The position numbers and the translations under genes were made by a program. Positions 1 through 6,848 of a DNA stretch of 11,180 nt are shown here, piece after piece. The stretch covers positions 1 through 11,180 of the forward strand of contig JAMOOB010000184.1 in assembly GCA_027066265.1 (NCBI GenBank), read 5' to 3'. Origin of the DNA: Desulfurococcales archaeon. GTDB lineage: Archaea; Thermoproteota; Thermoprotei_A; Sulfolobales; Ignisphaeraceae. The first letter of the stretch is position 1. Each line of letters starts with the position of its first letter. The notes under the pieces were generated by a model. It was not told the DNA's origin and searched no databases. It saw only the letters and a program-made list of their open reading frames with translations.

Positions 1-703
1 TACCGCTGAGGTTCAGCATCGAGACTATCTTCATGGCGTAGTCGACGGGATCTACTATCGGGACCTTGAGGTTCAACTCCCTTACTAGCAATCTATAGCA
101 CCTAGCTACCTCCTTACGACTGCACCTCGTATGCTTAGCGACCTCGTCGAGCGATCTAGGTATGCGATGAATTCTACACGCAGCGTAGAGCGCTGCTGCA
201 ACAACGCACTCGATCGCACGTCCTCGCACCAATTCTTTCTCTACAGCCTTCCTGTATATCGAAGCAGCTTCCTCACGCACATACCTTGGTATGTTTAGCT
301 GCTCAGCGATTCTCTCGAGCTCTGCCGTTGCCTGCGCTATGTTTCTATCAATGCTACTCTGCATCCTTGTACGCGTATGCCAACGCCTCATCCTAAGCAT
401 CTCGAGCCTCTTCTTCAAACCAAGCTTCTTACCCGTAGCATCCCTATCGTACCAATCGATAACGGTCGATAACCCACTATCGTGAAGCGTTGCGGTTAGA
501 GGAGCTCCAGCTCTACTCCTACGCTCCTTCTCTTCCGCGGTAAACGCTCTCCATTCCGGACCTCTATCCACAACATGCTCAACTATTACCTCACCGGTAT
601 CGGCACAGATCCACTCGCCACGAACTTCGTCGAACACTACGTTACCGCTAGGACACTTGCTAAGCAAATCCTGAGGCGATGGTTCGGAGGGCCGTATTAC
701 CAT
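1..703 (-). CDS. tfb: Transcription initiation factor B (TFB), C-terminus beyond window
   Basis: Archaeal TFIIB homologue, which bridges TBP bound at the TATA box and RNA polymerase. I translated the minus strand from ATG at 703-701; 234 codons are visible and the second cyclin repeat runs off the left edge (family length about 300). The order is an N-terminal ribbon (residues ~14-40), a B-reader/linker region with GPEWRAF and LSTVIDW, then the first cyclin fold (from ~105) with QSSIDRN, IYRKAVEK and VVAAALYAACR, then the start of the second repeat. The ribbon keeps only C17 and C33: the two CxxC partners are replaced (CPSG, CADTG). As I recall, Sulfolobus TFB has the same kind of loss, so this is probably a lineage trait and not damage. 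An AGGGAGG ribosome site sits 3 nt before the ATG, and a TATA element lies ~30 bp upstream. Family assignment is secure. Confidence 0.96.
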   Translation of the reverse strand, partial: MVIRPSEPSPQDLLSKCPSGNVVFDEVRGEWICADTGEVIVEHVVDRGPEWRAFTAEEKERRSRAGAPLTATLHDSGLSTVIDWYDRDATGKKLGLKKRLEMLRMRRWHTRTRMQSSIDRNIAQATAELERIAEQLNIPRYVREEAASIYRKAVEKELVRGRAIECVVAAALYAACRIHRIPRSLDEVAKHTRCSRKEVARCYRLLVRELNLKVPIVDPVDYAMKIVSMLNLSG

Positions 704-728
704 GGGCCTCCCTTAAACTTTTCGGCAC

Positions 729-744
729 AAAATTTATAAATTTT
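729..744 (-). promoter_or_regulatory. TATA element of the TFB gene, a 16-bp perfect palindrome
   Basis: AAAATTTATAAATTTT reads identically on both strands. On the minus strand it would place transcription start at about 712, giving a short leader that contains the AGGGAGG ribosome site before the ATG at 703. On the plus strand it is too far from tRNA-Gln, which has its own TATA element at 767-778. The perfect symmetry means the TBP site itself carries no direction; flanking BRE bases must set it. Confidence 0.65.
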
Positions 745-766
745 ACGCTTGCTCACCGCAATCGAA

Positions 767-778
767 GCTTATAAGCCC
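767..778 (+). promoter_or_regulatory. TATA box of tRNA-Gln
   Basis: GCTTATAAGCCC centred at about 772 predicts a start near 797-800, just before the mature tRNA 5' end at 808. This is the spacing expected for an archaeal tRNA promoter. Confidence 0.6.
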
Positions 779-807
779 TATACAGAACACACCTACTCGA
801 ACGAGGT

Positions 808-883
808 AGCCGGGTCGTCTAGCGGCCAAGGATGCGGGGCTTTGGCCCCCGTGACCGGGGTTCGAATCCCCGCCCGGCTACCA
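808..883 (+). tRNA. tRNA-Gln (anticodon UUG), CCA encoded
   Basis: A complete cloverleaf without intron. The acceptor stem is AGCCGGG paired with CCCGGCT, the anticodon stem is CGGGG/CCCCG around loop CTTTGGC (anticodon TTG), and the T arm is CGGGG-TTCGAAT-CCCCG. The discriminator is A880, followed by genomic CCA 881-883. The D-arm pattern TCGTCTAGCGGCCAAGGA resembles the Glu/Gln class. The first pair is A1-U72, which is the known archaeal identity element that lets GatDE amidate Glu-tRNA(Gln); this agrees with the anticodon reading. Its 3' end is overlapped on the other strand by the stop of the agmatinase gene. Confidence 0.96.
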
Positions 884-1786
884 CCGCGCACCCATTCTCT
901 CCATCCACACCGCGCTGATCTCCACGATCAGCTTCGCAACTAGCGCGCTCGTAGCTTCGCTAGGATCATTCACGGGACACAGCTCTACGTAATCCACGAT
1001 CCACAGCCGTTCATCGATCACGTTATCGAGGATCCTCAACACTTGCCACGGTGATAAGCCTAGAGGTTCGGGAGTTTGCACTCCAGGAGCGTAGGCTGGG
1101 TCTATCACGTCGAGATCTATCGATACGTATATCGATCCACAGGGCTCAACCGCTTTTCGAATCCTTCTCAACGCGCCATCCAGATCCTCGAAGACGTCTC
1201 TCGCCCACACAACTTCGAGTCCAAGCTGTTTAGCATGCTCTACCTCTTCTCGGCACACTGCTCGTGTACCTACGAACACTACGCGATGAAGGTTCGCGCT
1301 CTCCACGATCCTCCTAAGAACCGTTGCATGACACGTTTCTACCCCTAGGTACTCGTTCCTTAGATCGAGATGCGCATCTAGCACAACCATGCAAGGCTTC
1401 CAGCTTCGCGATGCAAACACTTTCGCTATTGGTAGCGACAACGTATGTTCGCCGCCAACAGCATGCACGAGTGCATACGTTTCAAGTAGGTGTTCGAAAA
1501 CCTTTTCAATCCTTTTAATATTTTCCTCCATATCTCCCGGCGCAAGCACTACATCTCCAAGATCTTCGATCGCTAAGTCTTCGACGACTCTCTGCAGAAG
1601 CATTGAGTATAGCTCCAACGAATGCGAAATCCTTCTAACTGCGTGCGGACCCCATCTCGTACCGCTTCGATAACTCGATGATTGATCCAGAGGAATTCCT
1701 AGGAACGCTATGGAAGATCTCGTCGCGGAACCTAGGAACGCACCAGCCTCTTCCACCGTAGCTAGATATGGGACTCGCTGTACCAT
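878..1786 (-). CDS. speB: Agmatinase / ureohydrolase family enzyme
   Basis: Mn-dependent ureohydrolase that probably converts agmatine to putrescine and urea for polyamine synthesis; an N1-aminopropylagmatine hydrolase, as in Thermococcales, is the main alternative. With the start at 1786 it is 302 aa, normal for the family. All six metal ligands are visible: H114 in GGEHT, D137/H139/D141 in DAHLD, D224/D226 in SIDLDVIDP, followed by the signature APGVQTPEPLGL. I chose ATG 1786 over the longer start at 1816 because a GGTG ribosome site sits ~8 nt upstream and the predicted transcript start (~1797) falls between the two. The TAG stop (880-878) lies inside tRNA-Gln. The gene is divergent from glyS and shares its promoter region. 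Confidence 0.92.
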   Translation of the reverse strand: MVQRVPYLATVEEAGAFLGSATRSSIAFLGIPLDQSSSYRSGTRWGPHAVRRISHSLELYSMLLQRVVEDLAIEDLGDVVLAPGDMEENIKRIEKVFEHLLETYALVHAVGGEHTLSLPIAKVFASRSWKPCMVVLDAHLDLRNEYLGVETCHATVLRRIVESANLHRVVFVGTRAVCREEVEHAKQLGLEVVWARDVFEDLDGALRRIRKAVEPCGSIYVSIDLDVIDPAYAPGVQTPEPLGLSPWQVLRILDNVIDERLWIVDYVELCPVNDPSEATSALVAKLIVEISAVWMERMGARW

Positions 1787-1820
1787 TGCTGCACACCACA
1801 GCACCATCCTATGCATTAGG

Positions 1821-1827
1821 TATATTA
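1821..1827. promoter_or_regulatory. Single TATA element probably serving both agmatinase and glyS
   Basis: TATATTA is the only convincing AT-rich box in the 80 bp between the start codons at 1786 (minus) and 1867 (plus). Read rightward it predicts a start near 1848-1852, just before the GAGGT ribosome site of glyS. Read leftward it predicts a start near 1797, just before the GGTG site of agmatinase. Both leaders would be only 10-20 nt. Confidence 0.5.
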
Positions 1828-1866
1828 GCGAGAGCTCGAGAAACCGTAGCTACGAGGTTGAGCTTC

Positions 1867-3630
1867 GTGAGCTCCCGCTACGAGAAAATCATGGAGATAG
1901 CTGCACGACGAGGCTTTCTATGGCAATCGTTCGAGATCTACGGAGGCGTAGCAGGGTTCTACGACCTAGGACCTCTAGGAGTCCTACTCAAGAATAACAT
2001 AGTCGAGCTATGGAGGAAGTACTTCGTTAAACAACACCAGGAGTTCGTGGTCGAGATCGAGACCCCCATAATAACACCAGCAATCGTGTTTCGAGCAAGT
2101 GGTCACGAAGAGCACTTCACGGACTATGCTACGCAGTGCACGAGGTGTGGAAGACTGTATAGAGCTGATCATCTCGTCGAGGAGTTCCTCCGCATAGAAG
2201 CGGAAGGCCTTAGCGGTGAAGAGCTCGAGAAACTCATTCGTGAACACGATATCAAGTGCCCTGCTTGTGGTGGCGAGCTGGGACCGGTAAAGAAGTTTCT
2301 TCTACTGTTCACGACGTACATAGGTCCGTACTCACCCGAGAACTTAGCGTATCTAAGACCCGAAGCTGCGCAGGGAATGTTCGTGAACTTCAAGAGAGTC
2401 TACGAATTGATGCGTAGAAAGCTTCCTCTAGGAATTGCTCAGATCGGGCGCGTTGCTAGGAACGAGATTTCGCCTAGGCAAGGACCGATAAGGCTACGCG
2501 AATTCACGATCATGGAGATCGAGTTCTTCTACGATCCACAGAATCCTCGCGCCGACGTACTTGAAGAGCGGTGCAGCGATTACAAGGTGAGGATACTCAC
2601 AGCCGATCAACGTACTCGAGGAGAAGAGAAACCCCTCGAGATAAGTCCTTGCGAAGCGTATCGCGAAGGAATAGTGAAGAGTCCGTGGCTAGCGTACTGG
2701 ATGTGCGTTGCGAACAAGTTCGTCGAAGCTCTCGGAGTTCCGTGGAGTAGGATATACTTCGAGGAAAAGCTTCCCAACGAACTTGCACACTACTCGAAGC
2801 AGACGTTCGATCAGATAGTCGTGGTCGAACGCTGGGGGAAGCTCGAGGTTTCCGGCCATGCATATAGACATAGCTACGATCTCGAGCGACACATGAAGTT
2901 CAGCGGCGTCGATATGTACGCAGTTAGGCAACTGAAAGAACCTCGTAGAGTTGTTCGAAAGGTTGCGAAGATAGACAAGGTCGCGATCATAAACACGTTC
3001 CGTGAACGTGCAAAGGATGTGTTCCGTGTTCTAGCCAAGCTGAGTAGCGATGAGCTTCTCAAACTCGTGGAGAGCACCCCCGGAGATACGGTGGTCGTGA
3101 ACGGGATCGAGATTCCAAAGAATGTTGTTCGGGTGGAGCAGGTAGAGGAGACCATAGCTGTAGAGAAGTTCGTACCTCACGTCGCCGAACCTTCCTTTGG
3201 TGCTGAACGACTCCTGTACATCGTGCTCGAGTACAGCTACACTGAAGAGAATGGTCGGAAGTACTTCAGGTTTCCTCCAGAGCTCGCACCGATAAAGGTA
3301 GCTATACTACCCTTAGTCGATAAGGAGCCTCTAACCACCATAGCATGGCGTTTGTTCGAGGAAGCTAAGGCTAGAGGGCTCTACGCTATCTACGACGATA
3401 GCGGTTCCATAGGTCGTAGATACGTTAGGGTAGACGAGATAGGCGTTCCCTACGCTATTACGGTAGACTTCGATACAGTTGAAAAAGGATTGGTTACGAT
3501 AAGGGATCGCGATAGTCGTAAGCAGGTAGTGGTGCCCCTCAAGGAGGCGCTCGATGTTGTTGAGAAGTGCCTTCGAGGTGCGAACCTCTTCGAGCTAGGG
3601 TATCCCGTGGTGGAGAGAGAAGAACGTTAG
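1867..3630 (+). CDS. glyS: Glycyl-tRNA synthetase
   Basis: Class II aminoacyl-tRNA synthetase of the archaeal/eukaryotic alpha2 type; charges tRNA-Gly. 587 aa from the GTG at 1867. That start has a GAGGT ribosome site 8 nt upstream and gives the usual N-terminus (YEKIMEIAARRGFLW); the open frame extends back to 1768 but that part is unlike the family and lies over the promoter and agmatinase. Visible parts: motif 1 region around residues 30-70 (YGGVAGFYDLGPLG), a zinc-binding insert with C91/C94 and C131/C134, motif 2 around 197-221 (ARNEISPRQGPIRLREF), motif 3 around 442-452 (EPSFGAERLL), and a C-terminal anticodon-binding domain from ~475 (VAILPLVDKEPL). Complete and intact. Confidence 0.98.
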   Translation: MSSRYEKIMEIAARRGFLWQSFEIYGGVAGFYDLGPLGVLLKNNIVELWRKYFVKQHQEFVVEIETPIITPAIVFRASGHEEHFTDYATQCTRCGRLYRADHLVEEFLRIEAEGLSGEELEKLIREHDIKCPACGGELGPVKKFLLLFTTYIGPYSPENLAYLRPEAAQGMFVNFKRVYELMRRKLPLGIAQIGRVARNEISPRQGPIRLREFTIMEIEFFYDPQNPRADVLEERCSDYKVRILTADQRTRGEEKPLEISPCEAYREGIVKSPWLAYWMCVANKFVEALGVPWSRIYFEEKLPNELAHYSKQTFDQIVVVERWGKLEVSGHAYRHSYDLERHMKFSGVDMYAVRQLKEPRRVVRKVAKIDKVAIINTFRERAKDVFRVLAKLSSDELLKLVESTPGDTVVVNGIEIPKNVVRVEQVEETIAVEKFVPHVAEPSFGAERLLYIVLEYSYTEENGRKYFRFPPELAPIKVAILPLVDKEPLTTIAWRLFEEAKARGLYAIYDDSGSIGRRYVRVDEIGVPYAITVDFDTVEKGLVTIRDRDSRKQVVVPLKEALDVVEKCLRGANLFELGYPVVEREER

Positions 3631-3635
3631 GAACC

Positions 3636-3643
3636 CTCATAAG
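3636..3643 (+). promoter_or_regulatory. Possible TATA box for the 3680-6250 gene cluster
   Basis: CTCATAAG in the 49-bp gap after glyS would place a start near 3665, just before the GGTGGAG ribosome site (3667-3673). A weak match; read-through from glyS is equally possible. Confidence 0.3.
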
Positions 3644-3679
3644 CGGCTTACTCACCTCTACCACGCGGTGGAGATCTCG

Positions 3680-4084
3680 ATGAGCTCCGAGACTCCTACT
3701 CCTTCGCAAGAAGCTAGAGCTAGCGAAAGCGAGGTTAAAACGGAGCGTAGGATCGATGTGAAGAAGCTCCTCACGGTGGTGCCCCCGCCAGCGATGCTCT
3801 TCGCTGAGAAAGCCAAGCCTAAGCAACTTCACGAGAAGCGTATCAGGCTTAGGTACAGCAACGATGTATCGCCCGAAGAGGCTAAGATATGCTCGAAGCT
3901 TGCTAAAGAGCTAGGGATAGAGAACGCTCTCGAGATAACGGTTGCTGGAAAGAAGAGGTTTAGATTCCGTGCAGTGATAGACGATTCCGTTCCGTACGAC
4001 TACGTCTACGTAAACCCCGATCTCATGAAGCAGCACGGAGTTGCAGACAACAGTATGTGCACCATCAGGAGGGCATCGCTATGA
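3680..4084 (+). CDS. Conserved-looking unknown protein with basic core
   Basis: I do not recognise this family. It is 134 aa from ATG 3680, chosen because GGTGGAG lies 6-8 nt upstream; the in-frame GTG at 3668 overlaps that site. Residues 1-25 are rich in Ser, Thr, Glu and Pro and look disordered. The middle is basic with a hydrophobic-proline stretch (LLTVVPPPAMLF). The C-terminal ~75 residues alternate helix (SPEEAKICSKLAKELG) and likely beta strands ending in GVADNSMCTIRRASL, which suggests a small beta-barrel-like fold, but that is only an impression. The stop overlaps the start of the next gene as ATGA, so the two are translationally coupled. Confidence 0.8.
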   Translation: MSSETPTPSQEARASESEVKTERRIDVKKLLTVVPPPAMLFAEKAKPKQLHEKRIRLRYSNDVSPEEAKICSKLAKELGIENALEITVAGKKRFRFRAVIDDSVPYDYVYVNPDLMKQHGVADNSMCTIRRASL

Positions 4085-4482
4085 ACGAGCATGAGCTAAG
4101 CATTAGAGCTCTCGAAGAGAGCGTTCATCGTATTGCTTCGCTTACCCGAAGATGTTTGATACTAGCGAAGCGAGCTAAGAGAAGGAGCTCAGCCCGATCG
4201 AAACTCCTAGAGCGTCTCTACGAGCTTCGCGAAGGTTCTCGCGATCTCGAGGAACGTCTTAGCCAAGTGCTGAAACTCATCGAGACGAGAGTTCTTGACG
4301 AAGATCAGGGGGAACGCGTACACTTGCTCTCGTTCTTCGTGGCCGAGGTCATAGTCAACGAAGAGCGGGAAATAATAAAACGAGTTGAAATGCTAGGACT
4401 CGATAGCGTGATCGAGCTTAGCGATGTTGAGCGTCTCCGAAGGCTCGCCAATGAAATACTTGCACGTACCTCGCTTAGGTAA
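4081..4482 (+). CDS. Unknown all-helical protein, coupled to the upstream gene
   Basis: 133 aa starting at ATG 4081, which overlaps the previous stop (ATGA); AGGAGGG at 4067-4073 is a strong ribosome site 7 nt upstream and fixes the start. The protein is almost entirely charged amphipathic helix: a basic segment at residues 25-40 (RRCLILAKRAKRRSSARSK) followed by heptad-like Leu/Glu/Arg patterns that suggest coiled coil. No Cys pair, nucleotide-binding loop or membrane segment. Possibly a nucleic-acid or complex-scaffold partner of its neighbour; no function can be assigned. Confidence 0.75.
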   Translation: MNEHELSIRALEESVHRIASLTRRCLILAKRAKRRSSARSKLLERLYELREGSRDLEERLSQVLKLIETRVLDEDQGERVHLLSFFVAEVIVNEEREIIKRVEMLGLDSVIELSDVERLRRLANEILARTSLR

Positions 4483-4535
4483 CTCTCATATGAATCTAAA
4501 TCTCTGTTCCGATCACGGATTGCTAGGGTTTAACG

Positions 4536-5192
4536 GTGTGCGGCGAGATCAATCCCGAGGTTGTGCGGGTCGAGCTTTCGATAGCTGAAGACAACATTAT
4601 CGAGAATCTACGTACCCTCCTCACACGCTCTTGCGATGCGTTTAGAGAGCTTCACGATTCGTTGAACGATCTGGCTAGCGGAAAGCTTGAGCTTGCTAAG
4701 GCTAGGATGCAGAAACTTCTCCACATGCTCGGGAACTTTAGGAGCGAGTACCATACGTTCGCTCTCTACCTTGCTAGAGTACTTCCGAATCTCGAAAGGA
4801 ACCTTCTGTACCTCGATACCTACCGAGCGATTCGGGATCTAAATCGCTCGATAGAGATTCTAGTACTCCATCTAGCCGCGATTGCTAGGCATGGAAGCGA
4901 GATCGTCTCTAAGATAGGTTCGCTAACGGTACCGTTCGCCAATGCCATGCTCAGCACCACGCTGAAACTCATTGATGCGGCAACCATCCTGACCAGCAAT
5001 CCTAGGAAGAGCCTTGAATTCGTTGAAGAAGCTAGAGGATCTCTACAGCAGTGCCGCGACGAACTACGTTCGCGCTGGATCGAACTCTACGCAGGTGGGT
5101 ACCGCGATCTGCTTCTCGCATTCATCGACGTTCTCGATAGGCTAGAGCTCTTAGTCGACGATATGCAGCTCTTAGCACGGTTGAGGGTATGA
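4536..5192 (+). CDS. Unknown helical-bundle protein (possibly PhoU/DUF47-like)
   Basis: 218 aa from GTG 4536, preceded by AGGG (4525-4528) at 7 nt; an in-frame TAG at 4524 bars a longer form. Long amphipathic helices dominate, with no metal or nucleotide motif and no clear transmembrane helix. The spacing of Leu-rich helices recalls PhoU/DUF47-type four-helix bundles, but the acidic metal motifs typical of PhoU are not evident, so I give this only as a possibility. Its stop overlaps the start of endA (ATGA), so it is likely cotranslated with the splicing endonuclease; a role in RNA processing would be guilt by association only. Confidence 0.75.
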   Translation: MCGEINPEVVRVELSIAEDNIIENLRTLLTRSCDAFRELHDSLNDLASGKLELAKARMQKLLHMLGNFRSEYHTFALYLARVLPNLERNLLYLDTYRAIRDLNRSIEILVLHLAAIARHGSEIVSKIGSLTVPFANAMLSTTLKLIDAATILTSNPRKSLEFVEEARGSLQQCRDELRSRWIELYAGGYRDLLLAFIDVLDRLELLVDDMQLLARLRV

Positions 5193-5731
5193 AGGTTCGA
5201 GCTGTAGTAATTGGTAGCAAGGCTATTGTACTGGATGTGGATCTAGGTAACGAGCTGTTCAAGAAGTTCTTCGGAAAACCTTTCTCCGTAGCTAAGCCTA
5301 GACCCGACCAAACGTACCGTACACCCTTCGTATTATCGCTCTACGAAGCGCTCTACCTATGCGAGAAAGGTCTCCTAGTACCGATACTGAACGGTTCGGA
5401 AGCTACGTGTAGCGATCTCGAGGAGTACTGCCGCAAACTCGTTCCAGGATTCGATCAGCGGTACACGGTGTTCAAAGATCTTCGCGATCGAGGTTACATA
5501 CTTCGTTCGGGAATGAAGTTCGGAGCTGATTTCGCAGTGTACGAGGTAGGTCCAGGATACGAGCACGCTCCGTACATACTGCTAGTCGTGAGGAGGGATG
5601 AGTGTATCGATCCGATATCGATCGTGAGGATCGGGCGCGTAGGTCACAGCGTTAGGAAGCGTAGTGTGCTGGCAATCGTGGATTCCAAGGGAGTCGTAGA
5701 CTATCTAGTTTTTAAGTGGGTCAAGCTGTGA
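5189..5731 (+). CDS. endA: tRNA-splicing endonuclease, catalytic subunit
   Basis: Cleaves bulge-helix-bulge junctions in pre-tRNA and pre-rRNA, giving 2',3'-cyclic phosphate ends. 180 aa, the usual size of the single-domain catalytic subunit. The catalytic triad is visible as Y118 (FAVY), H126 (YEHAPY) and K157 (VRKRSVLA), close to the known Y115/H125/K156 of Methanocaldococcus EndA. The N-terminal domain has the family phrase PFVLSLYEALYLCEKGLL. Crenarchaeal enzymes are usually (alpha-beta)2 with a separate non-catalytic subunit, which is not in this window. The ATG overlaps the previous stop; the GAGGG just upstream is too close to be ideal, so translational coupling is likely. Confidence 0.93.
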   Translation: MKVRAVVIGSKAIVLDVDLGNELFKKFFGKPFSVAKPRPDQTYRTPFVLSLYEALYLCEKGLLVPILNGSEATCSDLEEYCRKLVPGFDQRYTVFKDLRDRGYILRSGMKFGADFAVYEVGPGYEHAPYILLVVRRDECIDPISIVRIGRVGHSVRKRSVLAIVDSKGVVDYLVFKWVKL

Positions 5732-5737
5732 AGCTGT

Positions 5738-5790
5738 AGGAGGAGCTCTTCGTGGAAACGGTGAAGGCTATTGAACTCGTTCGGTGGTAG
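5738..5790 (+). promoter_or_regulatory. Strong ribosome site feeding a 12-codon ORF that overlaps the next gene's start
   Basis: AGGAGGAG (5738-5745) is one of the strongest ribosome sites here, yet at proper spacing it faces GTG 5752, which opens a frame of only 12 codons (VETVKAIELVRW, stop TAG 5788-5790). That mini-ORF runs across the TTG start (5771) of the Cys-rich gene in another frame. It could be a leader peptide, a reinitiation device, or a sign that the annotated start or frame is wrong. Confidence 0.3.
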
Positions 5791-6250
5791 TTCTCGAGAT
5801 CGTAGATACGAGGATAGAGGAGATAGATTCGGACGCAGGGATAGGGTAAATCATCGAGGAGATCGTAGGAGAGGACCACCTCGAGGGCCACCTAGGTACG
5901 TACAGCTACGGGAACGCAAACCGAATCCCATCGGAGATCGATGCAATCCAGCATGCCCATTCTTCGTATGCGAGAAACGTTGCTTGGTGCTGAAGCTCGA
6001 GAATGGTCAGGTAGTACCGTACTGTAACTGGGTTGGCGATCGCTGCATAGGTCCTTCGTGTCAGTACGCATCGTGTAGTGCCAGAGCAATGCTTCCCGAC
6101 GGTAGATGTCAACACGCTTTGAAGAAGGAACGGAAAGAGCCTTCGTTCGAGGAAGAGATAGAGATGCTTGCCAAGGCGAAGAGCGATCAGATTCGGGGTC
6201 TCCTCAGCCGTAGAGGTCTTGGCAAGGATCTGGAATCCGAGCTTCTCTAG
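5771..6250 (+). CDS. Cys-rich protein with Arg/Gly-rich N-terminus, TTG start
   Basis: Unknown function; 159 aa. TTG 5771 is the only usable start: an in-frame TGA lies at 5762, there is no ATG/GTG before the Cys region, and GGTGA sits 6 nt upstream. Residues 5-42 are rich in Arg, Gly and Asp (RDRR, RGDRRRGPPRGPPR), like RGG-type RNA-binding tails. Residues 58-113 hold nine cysteines (58, 62, 67, 71, 85, 92, 97, 102, 113), enough for two zinc sites or an Fe-S cluster. The tail is helical and acidic. It follows endA by 39 nt. Part of the Cys region (CPFFVCEKRCLVLKLENG) resembles the protein at 10465-10800. Inferred role: metal-dependent RNA-associated protein. Its last 47 nt overlap the end of convergent ubiX. 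Confidence 0.8.
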   Translation: MNSFGGSSRDRRYEDRGDRFGRRDRVNHRGDRRRGPPRGPPRYVQLRERKPNPIGDRCNPACPFFVCEKRCLVLKLENGQVVPYCNWVGDRCIGPSCQYASCSARAMLPDGRCQHALKKERKEPSFEEEIEMLAKAKSDQIRGLLSRRGLGKDLESELL

Positions 6251-6848
6251 AAGAACTCCACCTCCTATACAGCTCGTTTTCTATTCCAAGCACGTCGAGT
6301 ACTTTACCCACGATGAAGTCGATCACGTCCTTTACGCTACGCGGATACGTGTAGAACCCTACGACGGCTGGAACGATCTTCATACCCATACGTGCTGCAC
6401 GATAGAGTACCCTAAGCTCGGCTACCCCTAGAGGACACTCTCTAACAACGAGTACGACTGGCTTCCCCATTCTTAGACAGTTCGTTATCACCCGAACGCA
6501 TAGATTCTCATTTATTGCATGGATCGCGAGGCTCACAGTCTTGATACTCGCCGGAACCACAACGCATCCAAGAACATCGACGAAGTTGCTACTACTCGCT
6601 AACGGAGAACTCCATTCATCTTCTCGGTATACAGCTCTGCAGTACTCACCCAATTTCTTCAGAAACCAATCCCGAGAAACGCATTCGTATTCCGCTACGC
6701 GTAGAGCTCCTTCGCTAACAACAGCTTCCACAGCGTATCCGTAGCTACGTAGGATCTCTGCCAAGCGTAGTGCTAGAACGAGTCCGCTAGCACCCGTTAC
6801 GACGAGAACGTACTTACCGCGTTGCTCAGGCCTGCGCGGGTCTATCAC
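6204..6848 (-). CDS. ubiX: Flavin prenyltransferase UbiX
   Basis: Transfers a dimethylallyl group to FMN, making prenyl-FMN for UbiD-type decarboxylases. 214 aa from GTG 6848. The FMN loop is VTGASG (residues 17-22). Relative to my recollection of Pseudomonas UbiX, E46, R119, R136, Y166 and W197 match E49, R122, R139, Y169 and W200; K129 is replaced by R126. The later motifs RECPL and FYTYPRSVKDVIDF are typical. In crenarchaea prenyl-FMN is known to serve the UbiD-like decarboxylase of the archaeal mevalonate pathway (Aeropyrum), so this may be an isoprenoid gene; no ubiD is in the window. The family normally ends near LYRRW; 17 extra residues lie in the overlap with the Cys-rich gene. The start codon is inside a candidate C/D sRNA. 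Confidence 0.92.
   Translation of the reverse strand: MIDPRRPEQRGKYVLVVTGASGLVLALRLAEILRSYGYAVEAVVSEGALRVAEYECVSRDWFLKKLGEYCRAVYREDEWSSPLASSSNFVDVLGCVVVPASIKTVSLAIHAINENLCVRVITNCLRMGKPVVLVVRECPLGVAELRVLYRAARMGMKIVPAVVGFYTYPRSVKDVIDFIVGKVLDVLGIENELYRRWSSSREARIPDPCQDLYG

Noticed and set aside
749..943. 64-codon open frame across tRNA-Gln
   Set aside because: It only exists because the GC-rich tRNA lacks stops; the tRNA explains the sequence.
1787..1816. Agmatinase starts at 1816 or 1807
   Set aside because: The predicted transcript start near 1797 and a GGTG site favour ATG 1786; the extra residues are not family-like.
1768..1866. N-terminal extension of glycyl-tRNA synthetase by 33 residues from ATG 1768
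   Set aside because: It overlaps agmatinase coding sequence and the shared TATA element, and is unlike family N-termini; GTG 1867 has a good ribosome site and the usual start sequence.
3661..3671. Small hairpin (CCAC-GCG-GTGG) over the ribosome site of the 3680 gene
   Set aside because: Only 4 bp and not extendable; too weak to claim regulation.
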